From positions 1 to 64,000 of the forward strand of contig JXTW01000009.1 in the NCBI GenBank assembly GCA_004368235.1: DNA of 64,000 bases, given 5' to 3'. The position numbers and the translations under genes were made by a program. This document shows positions 1 to 8,592 of this stretch, piece after piece. Source of the stretch: Helicobacter anseris. Its GTDB lineage: Bacteria; Campylobacterota; Campylobacteria; Campylobacterales; Helicobacteraceae. Numbering within the stretch: the stretch's first letter is position 1; each line of letters starts with the position of its first letter. The notes beneath the pieces were generated by a model. That model saw only the letters and a program-made list of their open reading frames with translations. It was not told the origin of the DNA and made no database searches.

Positions 1-10
1 AATACTTAAA

Positions 11-85
11 TTCCTTCTCTTGCCATCATTGCAACTTTGGATTTCCTTATATTTATGTAGCGAGCAATGATGGTAGGAGAGGGAG
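11..85 (+). other. Long imperfect inverted repeat, possible structured RNA
   Basis: Bases 11-32 can pair with 64-85 around a 31-base loop. On the plus strand all 22 positions pair if G-U wobbles are allowed (four wobbles). On the minus strand the same positions become A-C mismatches. This asymmetry suggests that the plus-strand RNA is the folded molecule. No coding sequence I trust covers it. A 60-codon minus-strand reading frame (6-188) crosses it, but it has no recognisable family. The rest of 86-264 is AT-rich sequence in which I see nothing else. Confidence 0.35.
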
Positions 86-264
86 AGGCTATAAATATAA
101 AATCAAAAATTTTTCCATAAGTTCTCATCAATAAATTAATAAGCAAAGCCAAATAGAAATACATAATAAATAAAAAATAGTCTTGCAAAAATCAATATAA
201 ATAAGATTTTGATTAATATCAGAAAAAATGATTTGATTGATTTATGTATGTCAAAATAAAAATT

Positions 265-288
265 CTCTAGCCTATATTGAGACTAGAG
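265..288 (-). terminator. Rho-independent terminator of rpoD
   Basis: Read on the minus strand, CTCTAG-T-CT pairs with AG-G-CTAGAG (nine pairs, one U-G) around a six-base loop. It is followed by a U-rich tract at 264-253. It lies about 60 bases after the rpoD stop codon. A second small hairpin (CCAGA/TCTGG, 304-316) lies between the stop codon and the terminator. Confidence 0.7.
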
Positions 289-347
289 GAGATAAATATA
301 AAGCCAGATTTTCTGGTAAATATTCATTAATCTATCAGTTGCTAGAA

Positions 348-2189
348 TTACTCTTCAATATAATTTTTAAGCTTTCTACCAACTTTAGGATGTTTTAGCT
401 TTTTAATCGCACTCGATTCTATTTGTCGTACACGTTCGCGAGTAACATTAAGCTCCTTACCAATTTCTTCTAAAGTACGATCACTCTCATCATCTAAAAG
501 CCCAAAACGCATCCTAATAACAGCCTGTTCACGCTCACTCAATTGATCTAAAACCTCAAAAATTTGAGCTCGCAAATCTTCTTTCATAATCTGATCCATT
601 GCATTAGTAGAGTTTTTATCTTCAACAAAATCTCCAAACTTCCCATCTTCATCTCCGCCTATAGGCGCTTCAAGGCTAATGGGTTCTTTGGTAATTTTAA
701 TAACATGTTTTACTTTGTCTACACTCAAGCCTACCTCTTCTGCAATAGTCTCAACATCAGGTTCTTTTCCAGTCTCTTGAATATGCTTACGCATAATTTT
801 ATGGATCCTATTAATCGTCTCAATCATATGAATAGGGATTCTGATCGTACGCGCCTGATCTGCTATAGCACGAGAAATAGCTTGCCTGATCCACCAAGTC
901 GCATAGGTAGAAAATTTATAATTACGCTTATAATCAAACTTATCAACAGCCTTCATAAGCCCGATATTACCCTCCTGGATCAAATCCAAAAACGGCAATC
1001 CTCGATTAGTATAACGCTTAGCAATAGAAACCACTAAACGCAAATTAGATTTTGCCATCTTATTTTTTGCTTTATCAGATATAACCTTTCCACGCTTAAT
1101 TTGCTCTAAAATTTCTTTTAACTTTTCTGGTTCAAGATCAAAACCATCCTCACTAGCCTCTTTTGTTTGAAAAAGCTTCTTAATATCCATATAAATATTA
1201 ACCATAGTTGCTTCAGGAACAGCTGATACGATATCATCTCGCGACATTTGCGTAATATTTGCAAGTATTTTCTTATGATTGTCCACTAAAATATCATTAA
1301 ATAAAGGCAATTTATACTCAAGACGTTTTAATTCTTTTTCAAATCCATCATCACTTTTTAGCGTATTTTCCATTGCCTTGACTAGCTCGGCTATGAGCTT
1401 ACTTGTAGGTCCAAGATCAAGAAGCTTTTCTTTAAGCACTCGTTGTTTATATGCTAGTCCCAAAACAAATACCCACTCATCCTCATCTTTAGGCACTCCT
1501 GCATCTAAATATTTTAACCAATCTTTTTTAGCAGTATCTAAAGCCTTGAAACTCTCTAAAACTTTTTCTACACGTTTTTGGTCTTTTTTAGAGATTGACT
1601 TTTTGCCATCCTCTTCACCATAATCCTCTTCATTTTCTCCATCACCACTCTCTCCTTCCTCTCCATCATCAAAACTCTTAAAAAGTTCTTTAACTCGTCT
1701 TTCTCGGTTAATGAGTGCTTCACGATAATCATAAATAAAATCAATCAAATAAGGAACCGAACAGATTGCATCTAAGATAATATTTTCCCCAAGCTCAATC
1801 TGCTTAGAAAGTTCTACCTCATCATCCTTAGTAAGTAGCTCAATCTGCCCCATTTCACGCAAATACATACGCACAGGGCTATCACTTCTGCTCCACTCCA
1901 AAAGCTCACGCTCTTTCATAAGATCAAATTCAGAATCCAACTCCTCATCTAAAAGTTTTTTTCTCTCTTGTGCTTGTCGAATTCTATCTTTTGTGTTAAG
2001 CGTCTTAGCAAGCTCTGATGAGCTTACAAGCTTAGTTTGATATTTTTGGCATAGCTCACGTATTTTTTTGACTTGCGGTGCGGTAGGCATTTTGCCAAGC
2101 ACTTCAGCCACTTTCTCAAAAGAAAGCAAATCTTCCTTATGATTAGCAAATAGGGTATCAAGTTTTTGATTAATATCCTTTGAGCTCAT
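348..2189 (-). CDS. rpoD: RNA polymerase sigma factor RpoD (sigma-70)
   Basis: Primary sigma factor that directs core RNA polymerase to housekeeping promoters. The 613 residues show region 1.2 at about 103-120 ([19 protein letters not shown]), an acidic stretch near 175-196 in the non-conserved region, and a full region 2 ([19 protein letters not shown], then the [12 protein letters not shown] core). Region 4 has FGLLDDE and the RERVRQIE recognition helix near the C-terminus. The length fits the epsilonproteobacterial family. It is the last gene of a minus-strand run and has its own terminator downstream. The -10 boxes noted elsewhere in this window (TATAAT) are the expected targets of this factor. 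Identification is certain. Confidence 0.98.
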   Translation of the reverse strand: MSSKDINQKLDTLFANHKEDLLSFEKVAEVLGKMPTAPQVKKIRELCQKYQTKLVSSSELAKTLNTKDRIRQAQERKKLLDEELDSEFDLMKERELLEWSRSDSPVRMYLREMGQIELLTKDDEVELSKQIELGENIILDAICSVPYLIDFIYDYREALINRERRVKELFKSFDDGEEGESGDGENEEDYGEEDGKKSISKKDQKRVEKVLESFKALDTAKKDWLKYLDAGVPKDEDEWVFVLGLAYKQRVLKEKLLDLGPTSKLIAELVKAMENTLKSDDGFEKELKRLEYKLPLFNDILVDNHKKILANITQMSRDDIVSAVPEATMVNIYMDIKKLFQTKEASEDGFDLEPEKLKEILEQIKRGKVISDKAKNKMAKSNLRLVVSIAKRYTNRGLPFLDLIQEGNIGLMKAVDKFDYKRNYKFSTYATWWIRQAISRAIADQARTIRIPIHMIETINRIHKIMRKHIQETGKEPDVETIAEEVGLSVDKVKHVIKITKEPISLEAPIGGDEDGKFGDFVEDKNSTNAMDQIMKEDLRAQIFEVLDQLSEREQAVIRMRFGLLDDESDRTLEEIGKELNVTRERVRQIESSAIKKLKHPKVGRKLKNYIEE

Positions 2190-2200
2190 TGTTTATTTCC

Positions 2201-3055
2201 TTAGTTGTGATTTTTGCTAGTATTTTTTGGTGCTCTCTTTGGCTTTTTAATACTCTTTGGCGTTTCTTCTTTAAACTCTCTAAATCCCCATTCTTTAGCT
2301 AGCTTTTGTATATCATATGCTTCTATCTCAAAGCAAGCAAAGCCATCTTTTTTATTCATTTTTTCAATAACTTCGCCATCAGGATTAGCAATGAAACTTT
2401 CACCATAAAATTCTAATTCGCCATTTTGTGTCTTAACCCTCCCTGTACGATTGACACGCACAACCATACAGCCATTACATAAAGCACGCATTGAAAGCAA
2501 GGCTTCCCACCGCCAAGCACTCTCAAAAGCATTGGCACTAGGGACTAATACTATATCGACATTTTCATTTTTAAGTTTTAGCCATAAAATATCAAAATGA
2601 GCTTCAAAACCAAACATTACACCTATTTTCATTCCATTTTGCTCAAAAATATAAGGTGTTTTAACATTTTTAAAATCTTGTTTAGTTTTAGGATTGTCAA
2701 AAAAGCTTTTTTCATCCCAATGGGCATAATCAATCAAAAATTGTTGAGTATAAAAATCACTACTCTTAGAATCAATAATAGCTATTTGCTTATAAATTTT
2801 GTTTTTCTCCACTGCTATAAGAGGGGTTACTATCTTTAGCTCATAATCCTTAGCAAGCTTTTGTATAAGCTCTACTTTCTGCCCATAAAGCTGTGCAATA
2901 ACTTCTTTTGAAGTGTCTCTTAATGCTGTAAAAAATAAATCAAATACATATTCCCCAAATACAACTACGCTGCCTTTTTCTAAATACTTAAAATAAGTAT
3001 GCAATGCCCTCTCTTGCAATGGCATTACGCTAGCTTGCGCTAAAACAACCTTCAC
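2201..3055 (-). CDS. Carbon-nitrogen hydrolase (nitrilase) fold protein, catalytic residues replaced
   Basis: A 284-residue protein with the nitrilase-superfamily fold. Glu35 sits in VVFGEYVF as expected for the general base. Segment 145-155 (GVMFGFEAHFD) aligns with the family's G-x-x-x-C-[YF]-[DE]-x-x-F signature, but the nucleophilic Cys position is Gly149. The catalytic Lys region reads YTQQFLID at 102-109, giving Gln where Lys is expected. VLVPSANAFES (169-179) and the following segment are typical of the family. The last 25 residues are Lys/Pro-rich and probably disordered. The gene overlaps the xseB stop codon by a few bases. Known family members hydrolyse amides or nitriles; with the triad incomplete I infer a non-catalytic or altered role. 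I recall a similar motif in the H. pylori homologue, so this may be a feature of the genus. Confidence 0.85.
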   Translation of the reverse strand: MKVVLAQASVMPLQERALHTYFKYLEKGSVVVFGEYVFDLFFTALRDTSKEVIAQLYGQKVELIQKLAKDYELKIVTPLIAVEKNKIYKQIAIIDSKSSDFYTQQFLIDYAHWDEKSFFDNPKTKQDFKNVKTPYIFEQNGMKIGVMFGFEAHFDILWLKLKNENVDIVLVPSANAFESAWRWEALLSMRALCNGCMVVRVNRTGRVKTQNGELEFYGESFIANPDGEVIEKMNKKDGFACFEIEAYDIQKLAKEWGFREFKEETPKSIKKPKRAPKNTSKNHN

Positions 3056-3249
3056 TCTTGATCCTTTGATTTAATTTCTTCATACTCAAGCTTAGCTTTT
3101 TTTAAAATTTCTTGAGCTTCTTCAAGTTCTTTAAAGCCCTCTTTATATAAAGCTACCCCTTCTTTTAAATTAAGATTTGGGGAGCTTAGCTGATTGAGTA
3201 TTTCTTTTACTTTTTCTATCTTTTGTTCAAAGTTTAAATCCTCATCCAT
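3052..3249 (-). CDS. xseB: Exodeoxyribonuclease VII small subunit XseB
   Basis: A 65-residue, highly charged helical protein of the usual XseB length. It begins with NFEQKIEKVKEILNQL and carries the family's L-x-E-G-x-x-L-Y-K-x-G pattern (LKEGVALYKEGFKELEEA). XseB forms the small subunit of exonuclease VII, which degrades single-stranded DNA together with XseA. XseA is not in this window. The stop codon overlaps the start of the nitrilase-fold gene, so the two are probably translated together. Confidence 0.88.
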   Translation of the reverse strand: MDEDLNFEQKIEKVKEILNQLSSPNLNLKEGVALYKEGFKELEEAQEILKKAKLEYEEIKSKDQE

Positions 3250-3268
3250 ATATTCTCCATTTAATCGT

Positions 3269-4633
3269 TTAATTTTTATTATAGGTTTGTATATCTAGGG
3301 TACCGATATTTTTATCTGCACAAATACTTGATACCATAGCACCAGAAACATTGCTAGCTGTACGTGCCATATCAATAATAGGATCAATAGCTAAAATAAT
3401 ACTTAACATTACAAAATGTTCGCTAAACCCCATTCCTGTTAGCATAATACTAGCTGCCATTGTCGCACTTCCGGGCACCCCTGCAATACCAAGTGAACCA
3501 AGTACAGCTACAAATAATGCCGCAACAATAAAACTCACACCTATTTCAACTCCTAAACTATGAGCTACAAAAACTACTGCTAGAGCTGGGAAATAGCCTG
3601 CACAACCATTAAGACCTACTGTCGTACCAATACTTGCAGTAAAATTAGCCATTGCTTTGCTAACTCCAAGTTTTTCTTGCAAACAAGAAATCGTTAAGGG
3701 TAATGTCCCTACAGATGAACGTGATGAGAAAGCAAACATCCACACATAAAAAGCTTTTCTAGCATAGGTAAATGGATTTAGACCATTAATAGCAATTAAA
3801 ACAAGATGCATAATAAATACAATAAGCATTGCTACATAAATCAAAATAATAAAATTACCCGCGCTCTTTAATGCCTCAAAGCCATTTTCTAATATCACCT
3901 CACTCATCATACATACTACAGCATAAGGCATAAATCTCACGATAAATAATGTAATATCCATAATAATTTGATAAGCAACAAGAACACATGATTCAAAAAT
4001 ATCATATGCGGCTTTAAACTCTGGCTTATTTCGCACCCCATAAGCACCAAAGCCGATAAAAAAGCAGAAAATTACATAGGCAATGATATTGTTTTTCCCC
4101 ATCGTTTCAATAATATTACTAGGGATAAGATTAGATAAAATAGCTGGTAGATTCTGTACCTGACGAATTTCACTTGATTGTACATACGAGGCTTGAATGC
4201 CATCTCCAATGCCAAAAAATACCCCCAGATAAAGACCTATTAAGGTTGCTAATCCTACGGTTAATAAAATCCAAAAAAAAGACCTACTTAAAAGTGCTGA
4301 AATACGTACCTGCGTCGTTACTTCCAACAAAACTTTAATAATAGAAATGCCAACAATTGGCAAAACTAGCATTTTAATAAAACCAAGAAATACATTGCCT
4401 AAAAAGCCGAGCCAAACTCTAACCTCATCCAACCAAACACTCTGTGGATTGATATATTGCAATAAAAACCCAAGCAAAACTCCAGCTACCAAGCCAACAA
4501 AAGTACGTATAGAGAAATCTATTTTTCGCTTATCTAGGAGTCTCAAAATATAAAAAATCATGCATAAAACAGCCAAAACCACTGCACTTTGCCAATGTGA
4601 AAGTACTAAAAAGTTTGAAAAAAAATCTTTCAT
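3269..4633 (-). CDS. Cation symporter of the dicarboxylate/amino acid family, TcyP-like
   Basis: A 454-residue inner membrane transporter of the DAACS (SDF) family. Many hydrophobic segments run from residue 15 to about 415. The re-entrant-loop serine motif is FSSRSSVGT (302-310). LNGCAG (341-346) and DPIIDMARTASNVSG (417-431) form the substrate and cation site. The SSRSSVGTLPLTI and NGCAG variants resemble the cystine transporter TcyP more than glutamate transporters such as GltP, so cystine or a related substrate is my best guess. It overlaps the end of ubiE by four bases (ATGA), so it belongs to the argH-ubiE transcription unit. The substrate is inferred, not shown. Confidence 0.85.
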   Translation of the reverse strand: MKDFFSNFLVLSHWQSAVVLAVLCMIFYILRLLDKRKIDFSIRTFVGLVAGVLLGFLLQYINPQSVWLDEVRVWLGFLGNVFLGFIKMLVLPIVGISIIKVLLEVTTQVRISALLSRSFFWILLTVGLATLIGLYLGVFFGIGDGIQASYVQSSEIRQVQNLPAILSNLIPSNIIETMGKNNIIAYVIFCFFIGFGAYGVRNKPEFKAAYDIFESCVLVAYQIIMDITLFIVRFMPYAVVCMMSEVILENGFEALKSAGNFIILIYVAMLIVFIMHLVLIAINGLNPFTYARKAFYVWMFAFSSRSSVGTLPLTISCLQEKLGVSKAMANFTASIGTTVGLNGCAGYFPALAVVFVAHSLGVEIGVSFIVAALFVAVLGSLGIAGVPGSATMAASIMLTGMGFSEHFVMLSIILAIDPIIDMARTASNVSGAMVSSICADKNIGTLDIQTYNKN

Positions 4634-5361
4634 TTAATCTCCTTTTGGCATAAAATCAAAGTAGCAATACCAGCACTATAAGTTCTTTTTACCCTTGTAA
4701 CTAAACCATATCTTTTTAAAATTTCGCTTAACTCTTCTGCACTCTTAAAATCTTTTATAGAATTTGGCAAATAAGTATAAGCGCGATAATTCCTTGATAT
4801 GATTCCACCAATTAATGGCAAAATCTTAGTCGTATAAAACTTCATCAATCTATTTAAAATCCCTCTTTTTTCCTCTCTCATAAACTCTAGGATCAATAAA
4901 ATCCCTCCGCTCTTTAATACACGAGAGAATTCCGCTACACTTTCTTGCAAATCAGCAACATTACGTATACCAAAAGCAATAGAAATAATATCCACACTGC
5001 TAGAATCTAACATATTTAAATTCTGAGCCATTCCTTGATATAGCTTAACATTTTTTAATCCATTAAGTTTCTTGCCAGCTACCTCTAACATACCACTACT
5101 TGGATCTATCCCAAGCAAATCCACTTCCCTACCATTTGATCCATCATACCAGAACTGCAACATATCGCCTGTCCCACAAGCTACATCCACAATCCTTAAA
5201 TACTGATCCCTACATAAAGATAATGCCTTCTTGATACTATCTCGCCGCCAAGTTCTATCAATCCCTAAGCTTAAAATTCTATTAGTTATATCATAGCTTT
5301 TAGCAATATCATCAAACATTGCGATAATTTTTTTTTGTTTTTCTATCTTAGTTTCTGACAT
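4630..5361 (-). CDS. ubiE: Demethylmenaquinone methyltransferase UbiE/MenG
   Basis: SAM-dependent C-methyltransferase that makes the last step of menaquinone synthesis at the membrane surface. The 243 residues include the family signature [18 protein letters not shown] (23-40), the SAM-binding motif [10 protein letters not shown] (58-66), the LGIDPS strand, and the post-motif [14 protein letters not shown]. The Campylobacterota quinone is menaquinone, so MenG is the functional name. The start overlaps the last 14 bases of argH. A run of nine A codes Lys-Lys near the N-terminus. Confidence 0.95.
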   Translation of the reverse strand: MSETKIEKQKKIIAMFDDIAKSYDITNRILSLGIDRTWRRDSIKKALSLCRDQYLRIVDVACGTGDMLQFWYDGSNGREVDLLGIDPSSGMLEVAGKKLNGLKNVKLYQGMAQNLNMLDSSSVDIISIAFGIRNVADLQESVAEFSRVLKSGGILLILEFMREEKRGILNRLMKFYTTKILPLIGGIISRNYRAYTYLPNSIKDFKSAEELSEILKRYGLVTRVKRTYSAGIATLILCQKEIK

Positions 5362-6751
5362 TTTTAATCCACTCTTTTAGATACTCTATCTGATCTTTTG
5401 TATTCTTGCTTGCTGTACCACCAAGTGAAGTACGCGCATTCATAGAATTTTTTAAAGATAGTACTTCAAGCACATCCACCTTAATACGATCATTAAAGCT
5501 CATCACCTCATCAAGACTAAGCTCGCTAATATCACACCCCTTCTCTTCAGCCATAGCAACAATTTGTCCTGTAATATGATGAGCTTCACGAAATGGGATT
5601 TTAGCTTCTCTTACCAAATAATCAGCCAAATCAGTGGCACATAAATGCCCTTTTTTTGCTGCTTGTTCCATAGCTCTAGTATTAATCTTTAAAGTCTGCA
5701 TCACCTCTTTTAATATCTCTAATGAAATTTCTGCATTCTCCACAGAATTAAATACAACTTCCTTATCTTCTTGCGTATCTTTATTATAGGCAAAAGGCAA
5801 AGCTTTCATTGTCGTTAAAAGTGAAATCAAATTCCCATAAGCACGTCCTGATTTTGCCCTCAAGAGTTCTGGAACATCTGGATTTTTTTTCTGTGGCATA
5901 ATAGAGCTTCCTGTAGCATAAGAATCACTAATACTAACAAATCCAAACTCGCAAGTACTCCAAAGCACCAACTCCTCTGCAAAGCGAGAAATATGCATCA
6001 AAAGCATCGCAATATCATAAAGCAAATCAAGTGCAAAATCTCGATCACTCACACTATCCATAGCATTTAAAGTCGGGGCGCTAAAACCAAGTGTTTTAGC
6101 CAAAAACTCCCTATCATTGCCATAAGGGGTACCTGCTAGAGCTCCAACTCCAAGAGGCAAATAGTCATTGCGTTCATAACTTGATTGTAAACGTTTAAAA
6201 TCGCGTCTTAAATTCTCACTCCAGCATACAAGATGAAAACCAAAATTAATCGGTTGGGCATGCTGAAGATGCGTCATACCAGGCATAATACTTTCTGTAT
6301 GCCTACTAGCCAGATCTAAAAGCACTGACATTAATTCTATAATCCTGCCTTGTAACCCCTTTATTTTATCCTTGACATATAGACGAAAGTCAAGAGCTAC
6401 TTGATCATTACGACTACGAGCTGTATGCAGCTTCTTGCCCACATCACCTATTTTGTTAATAAGTGCAGATTCTATAGCCATATGAATATCTTCATCCTCA
6501 AGCTTAAACTCAAACTCCCCATTTTCAATCTCAAGAGCAATCTGTTTTAATCCTTGATGAATACTCTCTAGCTCATCAGAATCTAAAATACCAATTTTAT
6601 GCAACATAAAAGAATGGGCTAAAGATCCATTAATATCATATTTCCAAAGCTTATAATCAAATGGTATAGAGGCATTAAAACGATCTAATAATACTGCACT
6701 ACCTTTACTAAAGCGCCCACCCCATAACTTCTGCTTACTCTCTTGTGCCAT
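5348..6751 (-). CDS. argH: Argininosuccinate lyase
   Basis: Cleaves argininosuccinate to arginine and fumarate, the last step of arginine synthesis. I place the start at the ATG at 6751 because an AAGGAG ribosome site sits just upstream; a TTG codon immediately before it is also in frame. The 467 residues carry the fumarase/aspartase superfamily signature [12 protein letters not shown] (281-292) with the mobile-loop serine. They also have the [10 protein letters not shown] segment with the catalytic-site His161 and ARSRNDQVA (111-119). The length is normal for the family. It follows hemJ by nine bases and overlaps ubiE. Confidence 0.97.
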   Translation of the reverse strand: MAQESKQKLWGGRFSKGSAVLLDRFNASIPFDYKLWKYDINGSLAHSFMLHKIGILDSDELESIHQGLKQIALEIENGEFEFKLEDEDIHMAIESALINKIGDVGKKLHTARSRNDQVALDFRLYVKDKIKGLQGRIIELMSVLLDLASRHTESIMPGMTHLQHAQPINFGFHLVCWSENLRRDFKRLQSSYERNDYLPLGVGALAGTPYGNDREFLAKTLGFSAPTLNAMDSVSDRDFALDLLYDIAMLLMHISRFAEELVLWSTCEFGFVSISDSYATGSSIMPQKKNPDVPELLRAKSGRAYGNLISLLTTMKALPFAYNKDTQEDKEVVFNSVENAEISLEILKEVMQTLKINTRAMEQAAKKGHLCATDLADYLVREAKIPFREAHHITGQIVAMAEEKGCDISELSLDEVMSFNDRIKVDVLEVLSLKNSMNARTSLGGTASKNTKDQIEYLKEWIKNVRN

Positions 6752-6760
6752 CAAAGCTCC

Positions 6761-7201
6761 TTAAAAACGCACTACTACACAAGCAACAATCACGATTAAA
6801 ATCAGTGTAGGTATTTCGTTAAAAAATCTAAAAAACTTTCCACTAGCAGGACATCTATCAACAGCAAATATTCCCAAAAAATAACTACAGGCAAAGTGAA
6901 AAATAACTAAAAATATCACAAATAAAAGCTTAATATGAATCCATATGCCACTATGAAATATTTCTGGCTGAAAATACAGCATCATACCCCCAGATATCAA
7001 GCTGACAATCATTGCTGGATATCCAATTCCCCTCATTAGCTTACGCTCTTGAATTTTAATAATATCCACATAAGATCTATTATTAAAATTTTCACTATGA
7101 TAAACAAAAAGTCTAGGGAGATAAAAAAGTACTGCCATCCAAGAGATTATACTAACAATATGCACAATCTTTGCAAAAAAGTAAAAATTATAAAAATCCA
7201 T
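6761..7201 (-). CDS. hemJ: Protoporphyrinogen IX oxidase HemJ
   Basis: Small integral membrane protein (146 residues from this start) with four hydrophobic segments, typical of HemJ (formerly UPF0093). HemJ oxidises protoporphyrinogen IX in haem synthesis in bacteria lacking HemG and HemY. The N-terminal helix carries the conserved His in AKIVHIVSIISWMAVLFYLPRL (the haem-ligand position, residue 14) and Trp21. A GTG two codons upstream also opens the frame, but AAGGAG lies at the right distance from the ATG at 7201, so I prefer that start. Together with hemA and hemC elsewhere in the window it supports an anaerobic-type haem pathway. Confidence 0.92.
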   Translation of the reverse strand: MDFYNFYFFAKIVHIVSIISWMAVLFYLPRLFVYHSENFNNRSYVDIIKIQERKLMRGIGYPAMIVSLISGGMMLYFQPEIFHSGIWIHIKLLFVIFLVIFHFACSYFLGIFAVDRCPASGKFFRFFNEIPTLILIVIVACVVVRF

Positions 7202-7210
7202 AATCACTCC

Positions 7211-7777
7211 TTAGTTATCTTGATAGGCTTTTAAGAAAGCTTTTTTTAGTTCTAAAGTTGATCGTAACCTAAGACTTATATCATAAGTTCGAAAATCCTC
7301 TTTTACAATCTCTATTTCATATTGTTTGGCTAAATATTTTAGTCTAGAAAAAGAGGGGTATTGACACACAATATCAAAACTTTCTTTTTTTACATATTCG
7401 CTAAAAGCAAGGTGATGAAATTTAATACAATCTAGCGCACTTTGCGTATATGCACGTACTAATCCACCTATACCAAGCAATACACCGCCAAAATATCGCA
7501 CCACAATAATAGCTACATTAATCATATCATGACCACGCAGCACATTTAAAACTGGCATACCTGAACTACCCTTTGGCTCTCCATCATCACTAAAACGTTC
7601 AATAATCTGTCCATCTTCGATTTTGCGATATGCAAAAACAAAATGTACAGCTTTAGGATGATTAGCTCTTAAGATTCTCATCCGCTCTTCAAACTCATCA
7701 CAAGGAAATATAAAACTTAAAAAGTTAGATTTCTTCACTTGTATGCTATGTTCAATTATCTGATTGAGGGTTTTCAT
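7211..7777 (-). CDS. IMPACT/YigZ family protein
   Basis: A 188-residue protein of the YigZ/IMPACT family. The N-terminal domain holds the signature SDDGEPKGSSGMPVL followed by VVRYFGGVLLGIGGLVRAY. The C-terminal 70 residues are the usual ferredoxin-like appendage. Members are implicated in translation control and ribosome-associated stress responses, but the molecular function in bacteria is not settled. The gene overlaps the end of the META-domain lipoprotein by 26 bases, so the two are translationally linked. Confidence 0.9.
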   Translation of the reverse strand: MKTLNQIIEHSIQVKKSNFLSFIFPCDEFEERMRILRANHPKAVHFVFAYRKIEDGQIIERFSDDGEPKGSSGMPVLNVLRGHDMINVAIIVVRYFGGVLLGIGGLVRAYTQSALDCIKFHHLAFSEYVKKESFDIVCQYPSFSRLKYLAKQYEIEIVKEDFRTYDISLRLRSTLELKKAFLKAYQDN

Positions 7778-8354
7778 TTTTCTTTAAATAAATTTGTATC
7801 TTATCACCTTTTAAAATCATGGCACTCTTGCCCTGTTTTTGCACAAAATATGTACCACTTAAATTTTGTGATAAACGTAATTCAAAAACCATCGTTTTTG
7901 GCAAAGAGCAAAGCTTTCTTGTAAAAATAGGATCATAGACATTTATACGATCTGCATCTTTCCAAACATAATTTGCTGAAAACTGATTGCAAGCAGCCAT
8001 ACCATAGATTTTATTTTGCTTAATATCAAAGCTCCAAGTAGAAATCTCATCACTCTGGGCTAATTCCTCTAAATCCTGGCGACTTTCTCTACCCTCATCC
8101 TCATCTCTATCCTCAAATCCTAAATCCTCATCTGTTTGCTTATTTTGTCCAAAATCATAATTTGGATCATTAAGCTTAGTGAGTGCATCTTCTCTTAAAG
8201 CACCTAAAGCAAGATAGGTCTTATCTTTTATAACGATCTTTTCAATCTCCCAATCCTTAGCATCAAAACTTCCTTGAAAAAGATTAAAAAAAGAGCATCC
8301 AATCAAGCATATAGCTAGGAATAAAGAAATAAAAACAAAACTTATTTTGCGCAA
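7752..8354 (-). CDS. META/HslJ-domain lipoprotein with acidic insert
   Basis: A 200-residue predicted lipoprotein. The signal peptide ends in a lipobox with Cys20 (LIGCSFF). The C-terminal half has the META/HslJ pattern: a strand (WSFDIKQNKIYGMAACNQFSANY) containing the family's G-x-x-x-C-N-x-F, then a second Cys (RKLCSLP), a conserved Glu (MVFELRL) and a final strand (SAMILKGDKIQIYL). Between the first strands and this core there is an unusually acidic stretch, about residues 74-105, rich in Asp, Glu and Arg. META-domain proteins are linked to envelope stress and drug resistance in other bacteria; the function here is unknown. Confidence 0.82.
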   Translation of the reverse strand: MRKISFVFISLFLAICLIGCSFFNLFQGSFDAKDWEIEKIVIKDKTYLALGALREDALTKLNDPNYDFGQNKQTDEDLGFEDRDEDEGRESRQDLEELAQSDEISTWSFDIKQNKIYGMAACNQFSANYVWKDADRINVYDPIFTRKLCSLPKTMVFELRLSQNLSGTYFVQKQGKSAMILKGDKIQIYLKKNENPQSDN

Positions 8355-8450
8355 ACTACACTCCCAAGATTACTAAAAACAAAGGTTATTTAGAAATAAA
8401 AACTATCAAATTTAATGATAAAACTTAACTGATAACAAACTACTAGAGAG

Positions 8451-8466
8451 ACGGGGCTAACCCCGT
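8451..8466. other. Small GC-rich hairpin between divergent genes
   Basis: ACGGGG-CTAA-CCCCGT forms a perfect six-base stem with a four-base loop in an otherwise AT-rich intergenic region between the META lipoprotein (minus) and the Hof gene (plus). No convincing U-tract follows on either strand. It could be the end of a small RNA or a protein-binding site. Confidence 0.4.
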
Positions 8467-8559
8467 TAAAAACATTAAAAACTCAATTTTTGGTTAAAAA
8501 ATATCTAAAATTCTAGCATAAAAAGGTTTTTAAAACAAAACTACTATACCAAAGAAAGC

Positions 8560-8565
8560 TATAAT
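8560..8565 (+). promoter_or_regulatory. -10 box of the hof gene promoter
   Basis: A perfect TATAAT lies 27 bases upstream of the GTG start of the outer membrane protein gene. No good -35 box is visible, which is common for sigma-70 promoters in Helicobacter. The transcript leader would be short, with AAGG at 8581-8584 as ribosome site. Confidence 0.55.
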
Positions 8566-8592
8566 TATTATAAATATTGCAAGGGCTAATCT

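Noticed and set aside
6-188. 60-codon minus-strand reading frame as a small membrane protein or toxin peptide
   Set aside because: It has a hydrophobic start but no ribosome site I trust and no family resemblance, and it crosses a hairpin that looks like an RNA element.
564-1623. Plus-strand reading frames inside rpoD, and similar nested frames inside other genes
   Set aside because: They lie opposite certain genes, lack ribosome sites and family matches, and follow the codon structure of the opposite strand.
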